NCBI GenBank assembly: GCA_902475025.1
Contig: CABRXX010000026.1
Coordinates: 1-33,490, forward strand
DNA: 33,490 bases
Source of the DNA: Merdiplasma sp905207905
GTDB lineage: Bacteria > Bacillota > Clostridia > Lachnospirales > Lachnospiraceae
Direction of reading: 5' to 3'
The notes beneath the pieces are model-generated. The model ran no database searches. It saw only the letters and a list, made by a program, of their open reading frames with translations, and was not told where the DNA came from. A program made the translations under genes and the position numbers. Numbering within the stretch: the first letter of the stretch is position 1; each line of letters begins with the position of its first letter. Below are positions 23,488-30,527 of this stretch, piece after piece.

Positions 23488-23902
23488 AACCGCTGCAAAG
23501 CAGCGTGCAGAACTTTCCGTAGGAAAGGGCTGCCAGTTCCGAAGGAACGTGTTATATTTTAACGAACAAAAATGAAAAACATTTTTGAGAGTCGAAACCG
23601 CTGCAAAGCAGCGTGCAGAACTTTCCGTAGGAAAGGGCTGCCAGTTCCGAAGGAACGTGTTATATTTTAACGAACAAAAATGAAAAACATTTTTGAGAGT
23701 CGAAACCGCTGCAAAGCAGCGTGCAGAACTTTCCGTAGGAAAGGGCTGCCAGTTCCGAAGGAACGTGTTATATTTTAACGAACAAAAATGAAAAACATTT
23801 TTGAGAGTCGAAACCGCTGCAAAGCAGCGTGCAGAACTTTCCGTAGGAAAGGGCTGCCAGTTCCGAAGGAACGTGTTATATTTTAACGAACAAAAATGAA
23901 AA
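23488..23902 (+). repeat. Tandem 108-bp repeat array (3.8 identical copies) in the pfk leader
   Basis: Units begin at 23490, 23598, 23706 and 23814. The last is cut short where the phosphofructokinase coding region begins. I see no mismatch between copies. Each full unit holds CGCTGC-AAA-GCAGCG, CTTTCC-GTA-GGAAAG (which a flanking GCAG/CTGC pair can extend) and GTTCC-GAA-GGAAC. It then holds CAAAAATG-AAAAA-CATTTTTG. The final unit keeps the three G+C hairpins but lacks the last, A+T one. Each unit also contains CTGCCA, 17 bases, then TGTTATATT, which resembles a promoter. The period is a multiple of three and each unit junction carries a short open frame. There are no unique spacers, so this is not CRISPR. 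Confidence 0.95.
23572..23886 (+). other. Three identical 32-codon open frames inside the repeat array
   Basis: Frames at 23572-23670, 23680-23778 and 23788-23886 each start ATG, stop TAA and encode the same basic peptide, beginning MKNIFESRNR and ending PVPKERVIF, with two cysteines. The gap between a stop and the next ATG is nine bases. The nearest Shine-Dalgarno-like AAGGAA lies about 20 bases upstream of each ATG, too far for normal use. A fourth ATG in the same register (23896) runs in frame into the phosphofructokinase gene. They may be untranslated products of the repeat structure, so expression is doubtful. Confidence 0.3.
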
Positions 23903-23919
23903 TGAAGGATGTGAAGGCT

Positions 23920-24993
23920 ATGAAACGGGTTGGATTATTGACCAGCGGCGGCGATTGTCAGGCGTTGAATGCCACTATGCGGGGCGTGGTAAAGGGACTT
24001 TCCACAAACCTGGAAGAACTGGAAGTTTACGGATTTATGAACGGTTACAAGGGACTGATCTATGGAGATTACCGTCTTTTGACCTCTAAGGATTTTTCCG
24101 GTATCCTTACTAAGGGAGGAACGATCCTCGGCTCATCCAGACAGCCCTTTAAGCTGATGCGGGTTCCGGATGAAAAAGGGCTGGACAAGGTGGAGGCTAT
24201 GAAGCAGAATTATTACAAGCTGAGACTGGACTGCCTGGTGATTCTGGGGGGAAATGGGACGCAGAAAACAGCCAATCTTCTCAGTGAAGAGGGACTGAAT
24301 ATTATCCATCTGCCCAAGACCATTGATAATGATATCTGGGGTACGGATATGACCTTTGGTTTTTACAGTGCAGTGAACATTGCCACAGATGCCATTGACT
24401 GCATCCATACCACTGCAGCCTCTCACAACCGGGTATTTATCGTGGAGATCATGGGCCATAAGGTGGGCTGGCTGACGCTGTATGCAGGAATAGCAGGAGG
24501 CGCAGACATCATCCTGCTTCCGGAGATACCCTATAAGATTGATAAAGTGATCGAAGCCATTGATAAGCGGACCAAAGCCGGGAAAGGTTTTACCGTGATT
24601 GCAGTGGCGGAGGGAGCCATCTCGGCGGAGGATGCCAAGCTCAGCAAGAAGGAGCTGAAGAAGAAGCAGGAGGAGAAGAAATATCCCTCTGTGGCTTACG
24701 AACTGGCAGAAGAGATCTTAAAATGCAGCGGAACAGAGGTGCGTATCACTGTGCCGGGGCATACGCAGCGAGGCGGGAGTCCCTGTCCCTATGACCGGGT
24801 GCTTTCCACCAGACTGGGCGTGGCTGCGGCCAGGCTGATACTGAATGACGAATACGGCTACATGGTTGGCATTGTGAATAATAAGACCAAGAAGATCCCT
24901 CTGGGAGATGTGGCCGGTAAGCTGAAGATGGTGGATCCGGAGGATCAGATCATTAAGGAGACCAAGCTTTTGGGCATCAGCTTTGGCGATTAA
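23920..24993 (+). CDS. pfkA: 6-phosphofructokinase
   Basis: This 357-residue glycolytic enzyme phosphorylates fructose 6-phosphate. Motifs are TSGGDCQALNATMRG at the N-terminus, GGNGT (110-114), PKTIDNDIWGTD with catalytic Asp136, EIMGHKVGWLT, LPEIPY and PGHTQRGGSP. Lys133 in PKTIDND replaces the glycine of classical ATP enzymes and is typical of PPi-dependent or group III enzymes, while Gly113 is the ATP-type residue. The donor is therefore uncertain. I chose the ATG at 23920 (MKRVGLL) because AAGGATGTGAAGG precedes it and it matches the family start. An in-frame ATG at 23896 would add eight residues. It is preceded by an unusual repeat leader. Confidence 0.92.
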   Translation: MKRVGLLTSGGDCQALNATMRGVVKGLSTNLEELEVYGFMNGYKGLIYGDYRLLTSKDFSGILTKGGTILGSSRQPFKLMRVPDEKGLDKVEAMKQNYYKLRLDCLVILGGNGTQKTANLLSEEGLNIIHLPKTIDNDIWGTDMTFGFYSAVNIATDAIDCIHTTAASHNRVFIVEIMGHKVGWLTLYAGIAGGADIILLPEIPYKIDKVIEAIDKRTKAGKGFTVIAVAEGAISAEDAKLSKKELKKKQEEKKYPSVAYELAEEILKCSGTEVRITVPGHTQRGGSPCPYDRVLSTRLGVAAARLILNDEYGYMVGIVNNKTKKIPLGDVAGKLKMVDPEDQIIKETKLLGISFGD

Positions 24994-25004
24994 AGAAACA
25001 GAAC

Positions 25005-25057
25005 AGAGGGGTTTTGGCGGAGCTGCCGTAAATAATTGTTTTGCGGCAGCCCCCTCT
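25005..25057 (+). other. Two-part hairpin between pfk and dnaX
   Basis: The outer arms AGAGGGG (25005-25011) and CCCCTCT (25051-25057) enclose the inner arms GCTGCCG (25022-25028) and CGGCAGC (25044-25050), with a ten-base one-sided bulge. No run of T follows, so it is not a standard terminator. It could be a leader structure of dnaX or a 3' end of pfk. It lacks the conserved SRP RNA loop sequence. Confidence 0.45.
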
Positions 25058-25096
25058 ATGTTGTATGGGATAAAAAGCAAAAGGGAATGAAACAGC

Positions 25097-26782
25097 ATGA
25101 GTTATACAGCGCTATACCGAAAATTTCGCCCTGATGAATTTTCTGAGGTGAAGGGGCAGGATCACATTGTGACCACGTTGAAAAATCAGATACTGGCAGA
25201 CCGCATCGGCCACGCTTATTTGTTCTGCGGAACAAGAGGAACGGGAAAGACCACAGTGGCTAAGATTTTTGCCAAGGCAGTGAACTGCGAACATCCGGTG
25301 AATGGAAATCCCTGCAATGAATGCAAAACCTGCAGAGCTATTGCGTCCGGGGCGTCCATGAATGTGATTGAGATTGACGCAGCTTCCAACAACGGGGTGG
25401 ACAATATCCGGGAAATCCGGGATGAGGTGGCCTACTCTCCGGCAGAGGGGCGATATAAGGTTTATATTATTGACGAGGTGCATATGCTTTCCATCGGAGC
25501 TTTCAATGCGTTGCTGAAAACATTGGAGGAGCCGCCGTCTTATGTCATCTTTATTCTGGCCACCACAGAAGCGCACAAAATTCCGGTGACCATACTGTCC
25601 CGGTGTCAGAGATATGACTTTAAGCGGATTACCCAGGATGAGATCACCAAACGGCTGGAGGATCTTCTGGAGCGGGAACAGGTGGAAGCGGAGGAGAAAG
25701 CGATCCGCTACATTGCCAAAAAGGCGGACGGAGGAATGCGTGACGCTTTGAGTCTGGCAGATCAGTGCATTTCTTTTTACCTGGGAGAAAAGCTGACCTA
25801 TGAAAAAGTGCTGGAGGTGCTGGGCGCTGTGGATGCAGAGGTGTTCAGCCAGCTGCTGCGTCAGGTACTAAAGGGGGACGTGGCAGGACTTTTTTCCCAT
25901 CTGGAGGAGCTGATCGTCCAGGGCCGGGATTTGACCCAGCTGGTGAATGATTTTACCTGGTACCTGCGGAACTTGATGCTGTTAAAGGCATCTGATCAGA
26001 TGGATGACAGCCTGGATGTGTCAGCGGAGAATCTGGCGCTTCTGAAGGAGGAAGCCGGATTGATCCGGGAAGATACCCTGATGCGTTATATCCGGATTTT
26101 TTCGGAGCTTTCCAATCAGATCCGGTACGCTTCCAATCGAAGAGTGCTTTTGGAGGTGGCGTTTATTAAGCTGTGCCGTCCGCAGATGCAAAGAGACGAG
26201 CTTTCCTTAGCAGAGCGGATACGGAAAATAGAAAAGCAGCTGGCAGAGGGATCGGTGGCGGTAAGTCAGGCAGCTTCCGGGGCTGTGAATGGATCCGGCG
26301 GGCGCTTTGGAAGCGCTTTTTCAGGAAACCCGAGGGAAACAGGAGCGCAGTCAGAGGATGGGACTTTGGCTGGGAAAGGCACAGCCGCTTCGCCCCCCGT
26401 ATTCTCTGATGACCTTCCTTATAAAAAAGCAGTTCCCCAGGATCTTCAGCAGATCAAAACCATGTGGAGCAGTATTATCGCAGGGACTGATCCAAGATTT
26501 AAGACGGTGCTGGCCTCAGCGGCGCTGAAGTTTAACCTGGCGGATGAGAGCGGCAGTCAGCTTTTTGTGGTATTTGCTGATTTCCTGGGAGAGACGTATC
26601 TCAATGACCAGGCGCGAAAGGCAGAGCTGGAGCAGCTCATAGCGGAAAAGACGGGAAAGAAAGCAGAGGTGCGGTTTATCCTGGCGGCAGATGAGGGAAT
26701 TCAGAATGCCAGACTGGAAAACATTGACTTGGAGGAGACTTTGAGAGAAAATATCCATATAGATATTGAGATAGAAGAATGA
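25097..26782 (+). CDS. dnaX: DNA polymerase III subunit gamma/tau
   Basis: This 561-residue clamp-loader ATPase loads the sliding clamp during replication. It opens MSYTALYRKFRPDEF, with Walker A GTRGTGKT (45-52) and four zinc-binding cysteines (Cys64, 73, 76, 79). DEVH lies at 126-129 and sensor 1 is FILATTEAHKIP. SRCQRYDF and GGMRDALSLADQ complete the AAA+ part. A low-complexity linker (about 390-440, Gly/Ser/Ala) leads to a C-terminal tau-type domain. No internal frameshift signal for a shorter gamma was noticed. It is the first gene of the conserved dnaX-ybaB-recR cluster. The ribosome binding site, AAGGGAATGAAACAGC, is moderate. Confidence 0.97.
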   Translation: MSYTALYRKFRPDEFSEVKGQDHIVTTLKNQILADRIGHAYLFCGTRGTGKTTVAKIFAKAVNCEHPVNGNPCNECKTCRAIASGASMNVIEIDAASNNGVDNIREIRDEVAYSPAEGRYKVYIIDEVHMLSIGAFNALLKTLEEPPSYVIFILATTEAHKIPVTILSRCQRYDFKRITQDEITKRLEDLLEREQVEAEEKAIRYIAKKADGGMRDALSLADQCISFYLGEKLTYEKVLEVLGAVDAEVFSQLLRQVLKGDVAGLFSHLEELIVQGRDLTQLVNDFTWYLRNLMLLKASDQMDDSLDVSAENLALLKEEAGLIREDTLMRYIRIFSELSNQIRYASNRRVLLEVAFIKLCRPQMQRDELSLAERIRKIEKQLAEGSVAVSQAASGAVNGSGGRFGSAFSGNPRETGAQSEDGTLAGKGTAASPPVFSDDLPYKKAVPQDLQQIKTMWSSIIAGTDPRFKTVLASAALKFNLADESGSQLFVVFADFLGETYLNDQARKAELEQLIAEKTGKKAEVRFILAADEGIQNARLENIDLEETLRENIHIDIEIEE

Positions 26783-26809
26783 GAAGAATATATTAGGAGG
26801 ATAAGAAAA

Positions 26810-27163
26810 ATGGCAAAGCGTGGAGGATTTCCGGGAGGTATGCCCGGCAACATGAATAATCTAATGAAGCAGGCTCAGAAGATGCAAAAGCAGATGGAGG
26901 AGAATCAGAAAGCGCTGGAAGAAAAGGAATTTACAGCCACTGCAGGTGGTGGAGCTGTGGAGGTGACGGTTTCCGGCAAGCGTCTTGTGACGAGTGTGAA
27001 GCTATCGGAGGAAGTGGTGGATCCGGATGATATTGAGATGCTGGAGGATCTGATTGTGGCAGCCACCAACGAGGCGTTCAGGAAAGTGGAGGAGGAGGCG
27101 TCCTCTGCCATGTCCAAGCTCACCGGAGGACTGGGCGGTCTGGGAGGCGGCTTCGGTTTTTGA
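26810..27163 (+). CDS. ybaB: YbaB/EbfC-family nucleoid-associated protein
   Basis: This 117-residue DNA-binding protein is thought to act as a dimer. It has a Gly-rich N-terminus (RGGFPGGMPGNMNNLMKQAQKMQKQMEENQ), the central beta-sheet FTATAGGGAVEVTVSGKR, the helix DLIVAATNEAFRKVEEEASSAMSKLTGG and a Gly-rich tail. Its position between dnaX and recR is typical of most bacteria. AGGAGG lies before the ATG, 27 bases after the dnaX stop. It probably helps organise DNA or supports RecR-linked repair. Confidence 0.95.
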   Translation: MAKRGGFPGGMPGNMNNLMKQAQKMQKQMEENQKALEEKEFTATAGGGAVEVTVSGKRLVTSVKLSEEVVDPDDIEMLEDLIVAATNEAFRKVEEEASSAMSKLTGGLGGLGGGFGF

Positions 27164-27221
27164 TAGAGCCGGGAATTGAACGGGTAACAGAAAAAGAAAT
27201 CTCAGAGTATTATAGCGCCCC

Positions 27222-27271
27222 CAGCATCCGTATACGTAGGCGTGTTGTTCTATGTACACGGATGCTGTTTT
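27222..27271 (+). terminator. Long hairpin between ybaB and recR
   Basis: CAGCATCCG (27222-27230) pairs with CGGATGCTG (27259-27267). TACGTAG pairs inside with CTATGTA through one G-U pair, and four T follow. This looks like a partial terminator or attenuator 34 bases before recR, which may reduce recR expression relative to dnaX-ybaB. Confidence 0.55.
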
Positions 27272-27304
27272 GGGTGTGGTACTTTCTGATTGGAGTGATA
27301 AAAC

Positions 27305-27901
27305 ATGGATTATTACGGAAGTCAGATCACAAAGCTGATCGAACAGCTCTCATCCCTTCCAGGCATAGGCGGAAAGTCGGCACAGCGGCTGGCCTTTCAT
27401 ATTGTGAATATGCCGAAAGAGCAGGTGCAGAAGCTGGCAGGGGCCATCCTGGAGGCACGAGAGCATATCTGCTACTGCAAAGAATGCTGCACCTTGACAG
27501 ATCAGGAACTTTGTCCCATCTGCAGCAATCCCAACCGGGATAAAAAGACCATTATGGTGGTGGAAAGTTCCAGAGATTTGGCGGCTTATGAAAAGACCGG
27601 AAAATACGAGGGAGTCTATCATGTGCTTCACGGAGCCATCTCTCCTCTGCTTGGCATTGGGCCTGGAGATATTAAGCTGAAGGAGTTGATGCACCGGCTT
27701 CAGGGGGATGTGGAGGAAGTGATTATAGCCACCAATTCCAGTCTGGAGGGAGAGACCACAGCCATGTACATCAGCAAGCTGATCAAGCCCACAGGAATCA
27801 AGATCACCAGAATCGCCAGCGGCGTTCCGGTGGGAGGGGATTTAGAGTACATTGACGAGGTAACCTTGCTGCGGGCTTTGGAGGGAAGAATCACATTGTA
27901 G
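27305..27901 (+). CDS. recR: Recombination mediator RecR
   Basis: This 198-residue protein works with RecF and RecO to load RecA at gaps. It has the N-terminal helix-hairpin-helix QLSSLPGIGGKSAQRLAFHIV, a zinc finger built from Cys58, 61, 70 and 73 (CKECCTLTDQELCPIC), and the Toprim domain from TIMVVESSRDLAAYEKTG. The C-terminal part has ATNSSLEGETTAMYI and ASGVPVGGDLEYIDEVTL. Length is normal. GGAG lies about nine bases before the ATG. Its last 11 bases overlap the 3' end of the oppositely oriented YyaC gene. Confidence 0.97.
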   Translation: MDYYGSQITKLIEQLSSLPGIGGKSAQRLAFHIVNMPKEQVQKLAGAILEAREHICYCKECCTLTDQELCPICSNPNRDKKTIMVVESSRDLAAYEKTGKYEGVYHVLHGAISPLLGIGPGDIKLKELMHRLQGDVEEVIIATNSSLEGETTAMYISKLIKPTGIKITRIASGVPVGGDLEYIDEVTLLRALEGRITL

Positions 27902-28502
27902 GCAGTTCTTCCCTGGCAGAAGAAAAACGATCGTCTGAGGCGGCTACCAGCTGAGCAGGGCTGCAGGCATAAAGAATCCCATGGGCAATACAGCAGGCCA
28001 GGCTGGCCACAGCAGAGATCCGGGTGTTCTGCAAAGCTGCCTGGGCTTCAGGCACAGCTGTATTGATAATGCCGGTGATAAAGATATCCCCAATGGCAGT
28101 GAGATTTTTCTGAACTCCTGCACCGGGTTTTAAACTGCCGGAGCCAATAGTAATATAACCTAAATGTTTTTTTGTGCCGAGAGAGGCATCCACTGCAACG
28201 ATGGGGCTGCGTGGGTGCTTTTTTTTGATTTGCCGGCAGGCATCGGAGAGATTCAGGGCGTGGATGGGGGCATTGAGGGTTCCATAGACTGGAAGCTCCC
28301 GGCTGGTGGCGTAGGCGGACAGAAAAGTGCCTACAAAAGGACCTAAGCTGTCTCCGGTAACCCGGTCGGTACCGATACAGAGAATGACAGGAGTTTCTCT
28401 GGCCAGGGCAAGAGGCTGTACCAGAGAGGAGAGGCGGCAGCCAAGCTGCCAGGAGGCATTCTTGTTTTTGCTGTTGATATAATAAACAGGGGAAGTTTTC
28501 AT
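27891..28502 (-). CDS. yyaC: YyaC-type sporulation protein (DUF1256)
   Basis: This 203-residue protein resembles the Bacillus YyaC family, which has a fold related to the spore protease GPR. Signatures are CIGTDRVTGDSLGPFVG, VYGTLNAPIHALNL, PIVAVDASLGTKKHLGYITIGSGSLKPGAGVQK and IGDIFITGIIN. The exact role is not established, but the family is essentially confined to endospore formers, so this gene marks the organism as having a sporulation programme. GGAGA lies five bases before the ATG on this strand. The 3' end overlaps recR. No clean sporulation-sigma promoter could be read upstream. Confidence 0.9.
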   Translation of the reverse strand: MKTSPVYYINSKNKNASWQLGCRLSSLVQPLALARETPVILCIGTDRVTGDSLGPFVGTFLSAYATSRELPVYGTLNAPIHALNLSDACRQIKKKHPRSPIVAVDASLGTKKHLGYITIGSGSLKPGAGVQKNLTAIGDIFITGIINTAVPEAQAALQNTRISAVASLACCIAHGILYACSPAQLVAASDDRFSSAREELPTM

Positions 28503-28852
28503 GGCGAATCTCCATTTTCTTGATGATAAGTCCTCCTATGCCGGAGCCATTTTGCAGCAGTCCCACATTTCGGAGTTAAGAAGTCTTTGAAAACAGCTAA
28601 ACATTAAAGGCAGGAAAGCCTTTTGAAACCGGGAGGCAGAGCCTTTAATAATTGAGCTTTCTTAAGTATATCCCTGTTTTCAGAAAAGTATACTGTAATG
28701 ATTCAGAGAAAAATGTCGAACGATTCTTTTCACAAAAACACAGAAAATACTAAATTTTGCAGGACAAATCTAATAAGATGTACTGTATCAATTTGGGGAG
28801 CTTTGGATCTGGCCGGGAGAACGCCGGAGACTGACGCTAAAGGAGTGTTTGT
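28503..28852. other. Divergent intergenic region between yyaC and the LysM gene
   Basis: This 350-base stretch has no supported gene. Candidate -10-like sequences are TATACT (28689-28694) and TACTGT (28781-28786, with TTGCAG 18 bases upstream at 28757-28762), neither convincing. An AGTATA/TATACT inverted pair spans about 28665-28694. The leader ends with AAAGGAG before the ATG at 28853. Confidence 0.5.
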
Positions 28853-30496
28853 ATGAAAAGTGAAATGGTATTGCCCAGAAACATACGTCAGATAGGTGAA
28901 GTGCAGCAGGATAAAAAGGTGTATCTGGAAGACTATGTGATGACATTCATTCAGAAAAAAGCCAGAAAAAATCCTGAAGGCTGGGCAGGAATCCTTATGG
29001 GAAAAAAAGAGCAGGATGAGCAGGGAACCTATGTATTTATCAAGGGAGCGCTGCTGTTGGAGGAGTCTCTGGAGGAGATGGAGCGCTGGGAGAAGCTGGA
29101 GGCGGAGCGCGCCAGATTTTTCCCGGAATTGGATATGGCGGGATACTTTGTGCTGGGGACGCTGGAAGAGGAAAAATTAAAGGAGATTGCGGAGCGTTTG
29201 CCCGGGCCGCCGCTGGTGATTTATCATCTGCAGGAAGAGGAGGATACGGTCTATTGGTCAGAAGAAAAACAGTATCAGCGTCTGAAGGGATACTTTGTTT
29301 TTTATGAAAGAAATCCTCAGATGCAGAAATATATGGCAGAGTTTTCAGAACCGGAAAAGGTGGAGGGAGAAGAGGAGGTTCCGGACAAGGCTATTGCAAG
29401 TTTTCGGGAAAAAATAAAGGAAAAGGCAGTCAGGAAACATCAGGGAGGCACGCGTTACCTGGCAGGTTCCTTTGCGGTGCTGACCTTCCTTATGCTGGGA
29501 GTCACCATCATCCGTAATTATGATAAAATGAAAGAGATGGAAAAGGTATTGGCCACCATGTCCAGATCGGATACAACCCAAGGGGTGAATGCCCAGGGCC
29601 TTGTGGCAGACAGCCAGGAGGGGAGCCAGCCGGAGGCTGAGGCAGCTATAGAGGGAAGCCAACGCCTTGGGGAAATTCAAACGGAGATGGGAACGGAAAC
29701 AAAAGCTGAGACTGGAAACGAAACAGGAACCAAGACAGATACAGGAGCTAAGGCCGGGGCGGAAACAGGAACTCAGGGAGAAGCGGTGGTGCTGGATCTT
29801 CGAAAGCGAGAGGAAGAAAGTCAGGAAAATTCTGTTCAGACAGGAGGGGGGTGGGAACAGCAGCTTTCTTCTCAGGGAGCCGCCCAGGAGGCTTCCGCCC
29901 AAGCGGCCGGGGATCCGGTTCAGGAGGCTTCCGCTCAGACCGCAGGAGATTTGGCTCAGGAGGTTTCCACTCAGATCGCAGGAGATTTGGCCCAGGAGGC
30001 TTCCGCCCAGACCGGAGGAGATTTAGCCCAGGAGGTTTCCACTCAGACCGCAGGAGATTTGGCCAAAGAGGCTTCCGCCCAGGCGGCCGGGGATCCGGTT
30101 CAGGAGGCTTCTGCCCAGGCAGCAGGAGATTTGGCCAAAGAGGCTTCCGCCCAGGCAGCAGGAGATCCGACCCAGCAGGTTTTACAGGCAGGGGGTCAGG
30201 AGCTTTTGCAGGAATCCGGCGCTTCCATCACCTCCAGATCTCTGGCTGAGCGGAACTATTCCGCAGAAAGTCCGGACACAGTACTTCAGGAAGAACCGGG
30301 CAGAGTGGATGAGGTGCTGGCCTCTGTGGGTAGCCGCCAGAGTCAGGCTTCCTATACAATTCAGTATGGGGATACCCTGGCGGATATCAGTCAAAAATAC
30401 TACGGAACACTTGACAAAGTGGAAGATATTTGCATAATGAATAATATCGACAATGCGAATCATATTGTTCCCGGTCAGAAAATTGTACTGCCCTAG
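28853..30496 (+). CDS. Membrane-anchored LysM protein with 12-residue repeats
   Basis: This is a 547-residue protein. Residues 1-165 are soluble and recall a JAB/MPN-type fold (YLEDYVMTFIQKKA, GWAGILMG, YVFIKGALLLEE, FFPELDMAGYFV) but lack the His-x-His metal site. A single helix at about 202-221 (YLAGSFAVLTFLMLGVTII) should place the rest outside. Residues of about 275-310 are Thr/Glu/Gly-rich. Residues 345-440 are eight 12-residue repeats of the form QEASAQAAGDPV. A C-terminal LysM domain (501-547, YTIQYGDTLADISQKYYG) should bind peptidoglycan. AAAGGAG precedes the ATG. It is the first gene of a three-gene envelope operon. The function is unknown, with a link between membrane and wall likely. 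Confidence 0.88.
   Translation: MKSEMVLPRNIRQIGEVQQDKKVYLEDYVMTFIQKKARKNPEGWAGILMGKKEQDEQGTYVFIKGALLLEESLEEMERWEKLEAERARFFPELDMAGYFVLGTLEEEKLKEIAERLPGPPLVIYHLQEEEDTVYWSEEKQYQRLKGYFVFYERNPQMQKYMAEFSEPEKVEGEEEVPDKAIASFREKIKEKAVRKHQGGTRYLAGSFAVLTFLMLGVTIIRNYDKMKEMEKVLATMSRSDTTQGVNAQGLVADSQEGSQPEAEAAIEGSQRLGEIQTEMGTETKAETGNETGTKTDTGAKAGAETGTQGEAVVLDLRKREEESQENSVQTGGGWEQQLSSQGAAQEASAQAAGDPVQEASAQTAGDLAQEVSTQIAGDLAQEASAQTGGDLAQEVSTQTAGDLAKEASAQAAGDPVQEASAQAAGDLAKEASAQAAGDPTQQVLQAGGQELLQESGASITSRSLAERNYSAESPDTVLQEEPGRVDEVLASVGSRQSQASYTIQYGDTLADISQKYYGTLDKVEDICIMNNIDNANHIVPGQKIVLP
29885..30172 (+). repeat. Eight in-frame 36-bp repeats in the LysM gene
   Basis: Units start at 29885, 29921, 29957, 29993, 30029, 30065, 30101 and 30137, each coding for 12 residues of the form (Q/K)E(A/V)S(A/T)Q(A/T/I)(A/G)GD(L/P)(A/V/T). 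Copies differ by several bases, with alternating subtypes (AGDPV versus AGDLA). This suggests older duplication followed by recombination. Repeats this regular in the wall-spanning stalk can change copy number between strains. Confidence 0.9.
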
Positions 30497-30527
30497 GGGA
30501 AGAAAATAGAGAATAAGGGAATGCAGA

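Noticed and set aside
23488..23902. CRISPR-like array
   Set aside because: The 108-bp units are contiguous and identical, with no unique spacers and no cas genes nearby.
24994..25096. SRP (4.5S/scRNA) gene upstream of dnaX
   Set aside because: The gap is about 100 bases and lacks the conserved GGAAGCAGC-type apical sequence. Only an unrelated hairpin is present.
28657..28786. Sporulation-sigma or sigma-A promoter of the LysM operon
   Set aside because: TATACT and TACTGT candidates lack a good -35 at the right distance, and no clean SigE, SigF or SigG consensus was found, so no promoter is called.
29851..30249. Second, Gly/Arg-rich repeat protein in another frame of the LysM gene
   Set aside because: A 36-bp repeat keeps all frames open, so this is a shadow of the real coding frame, which has the ribosome binding site, membrane helix and LysM domain.
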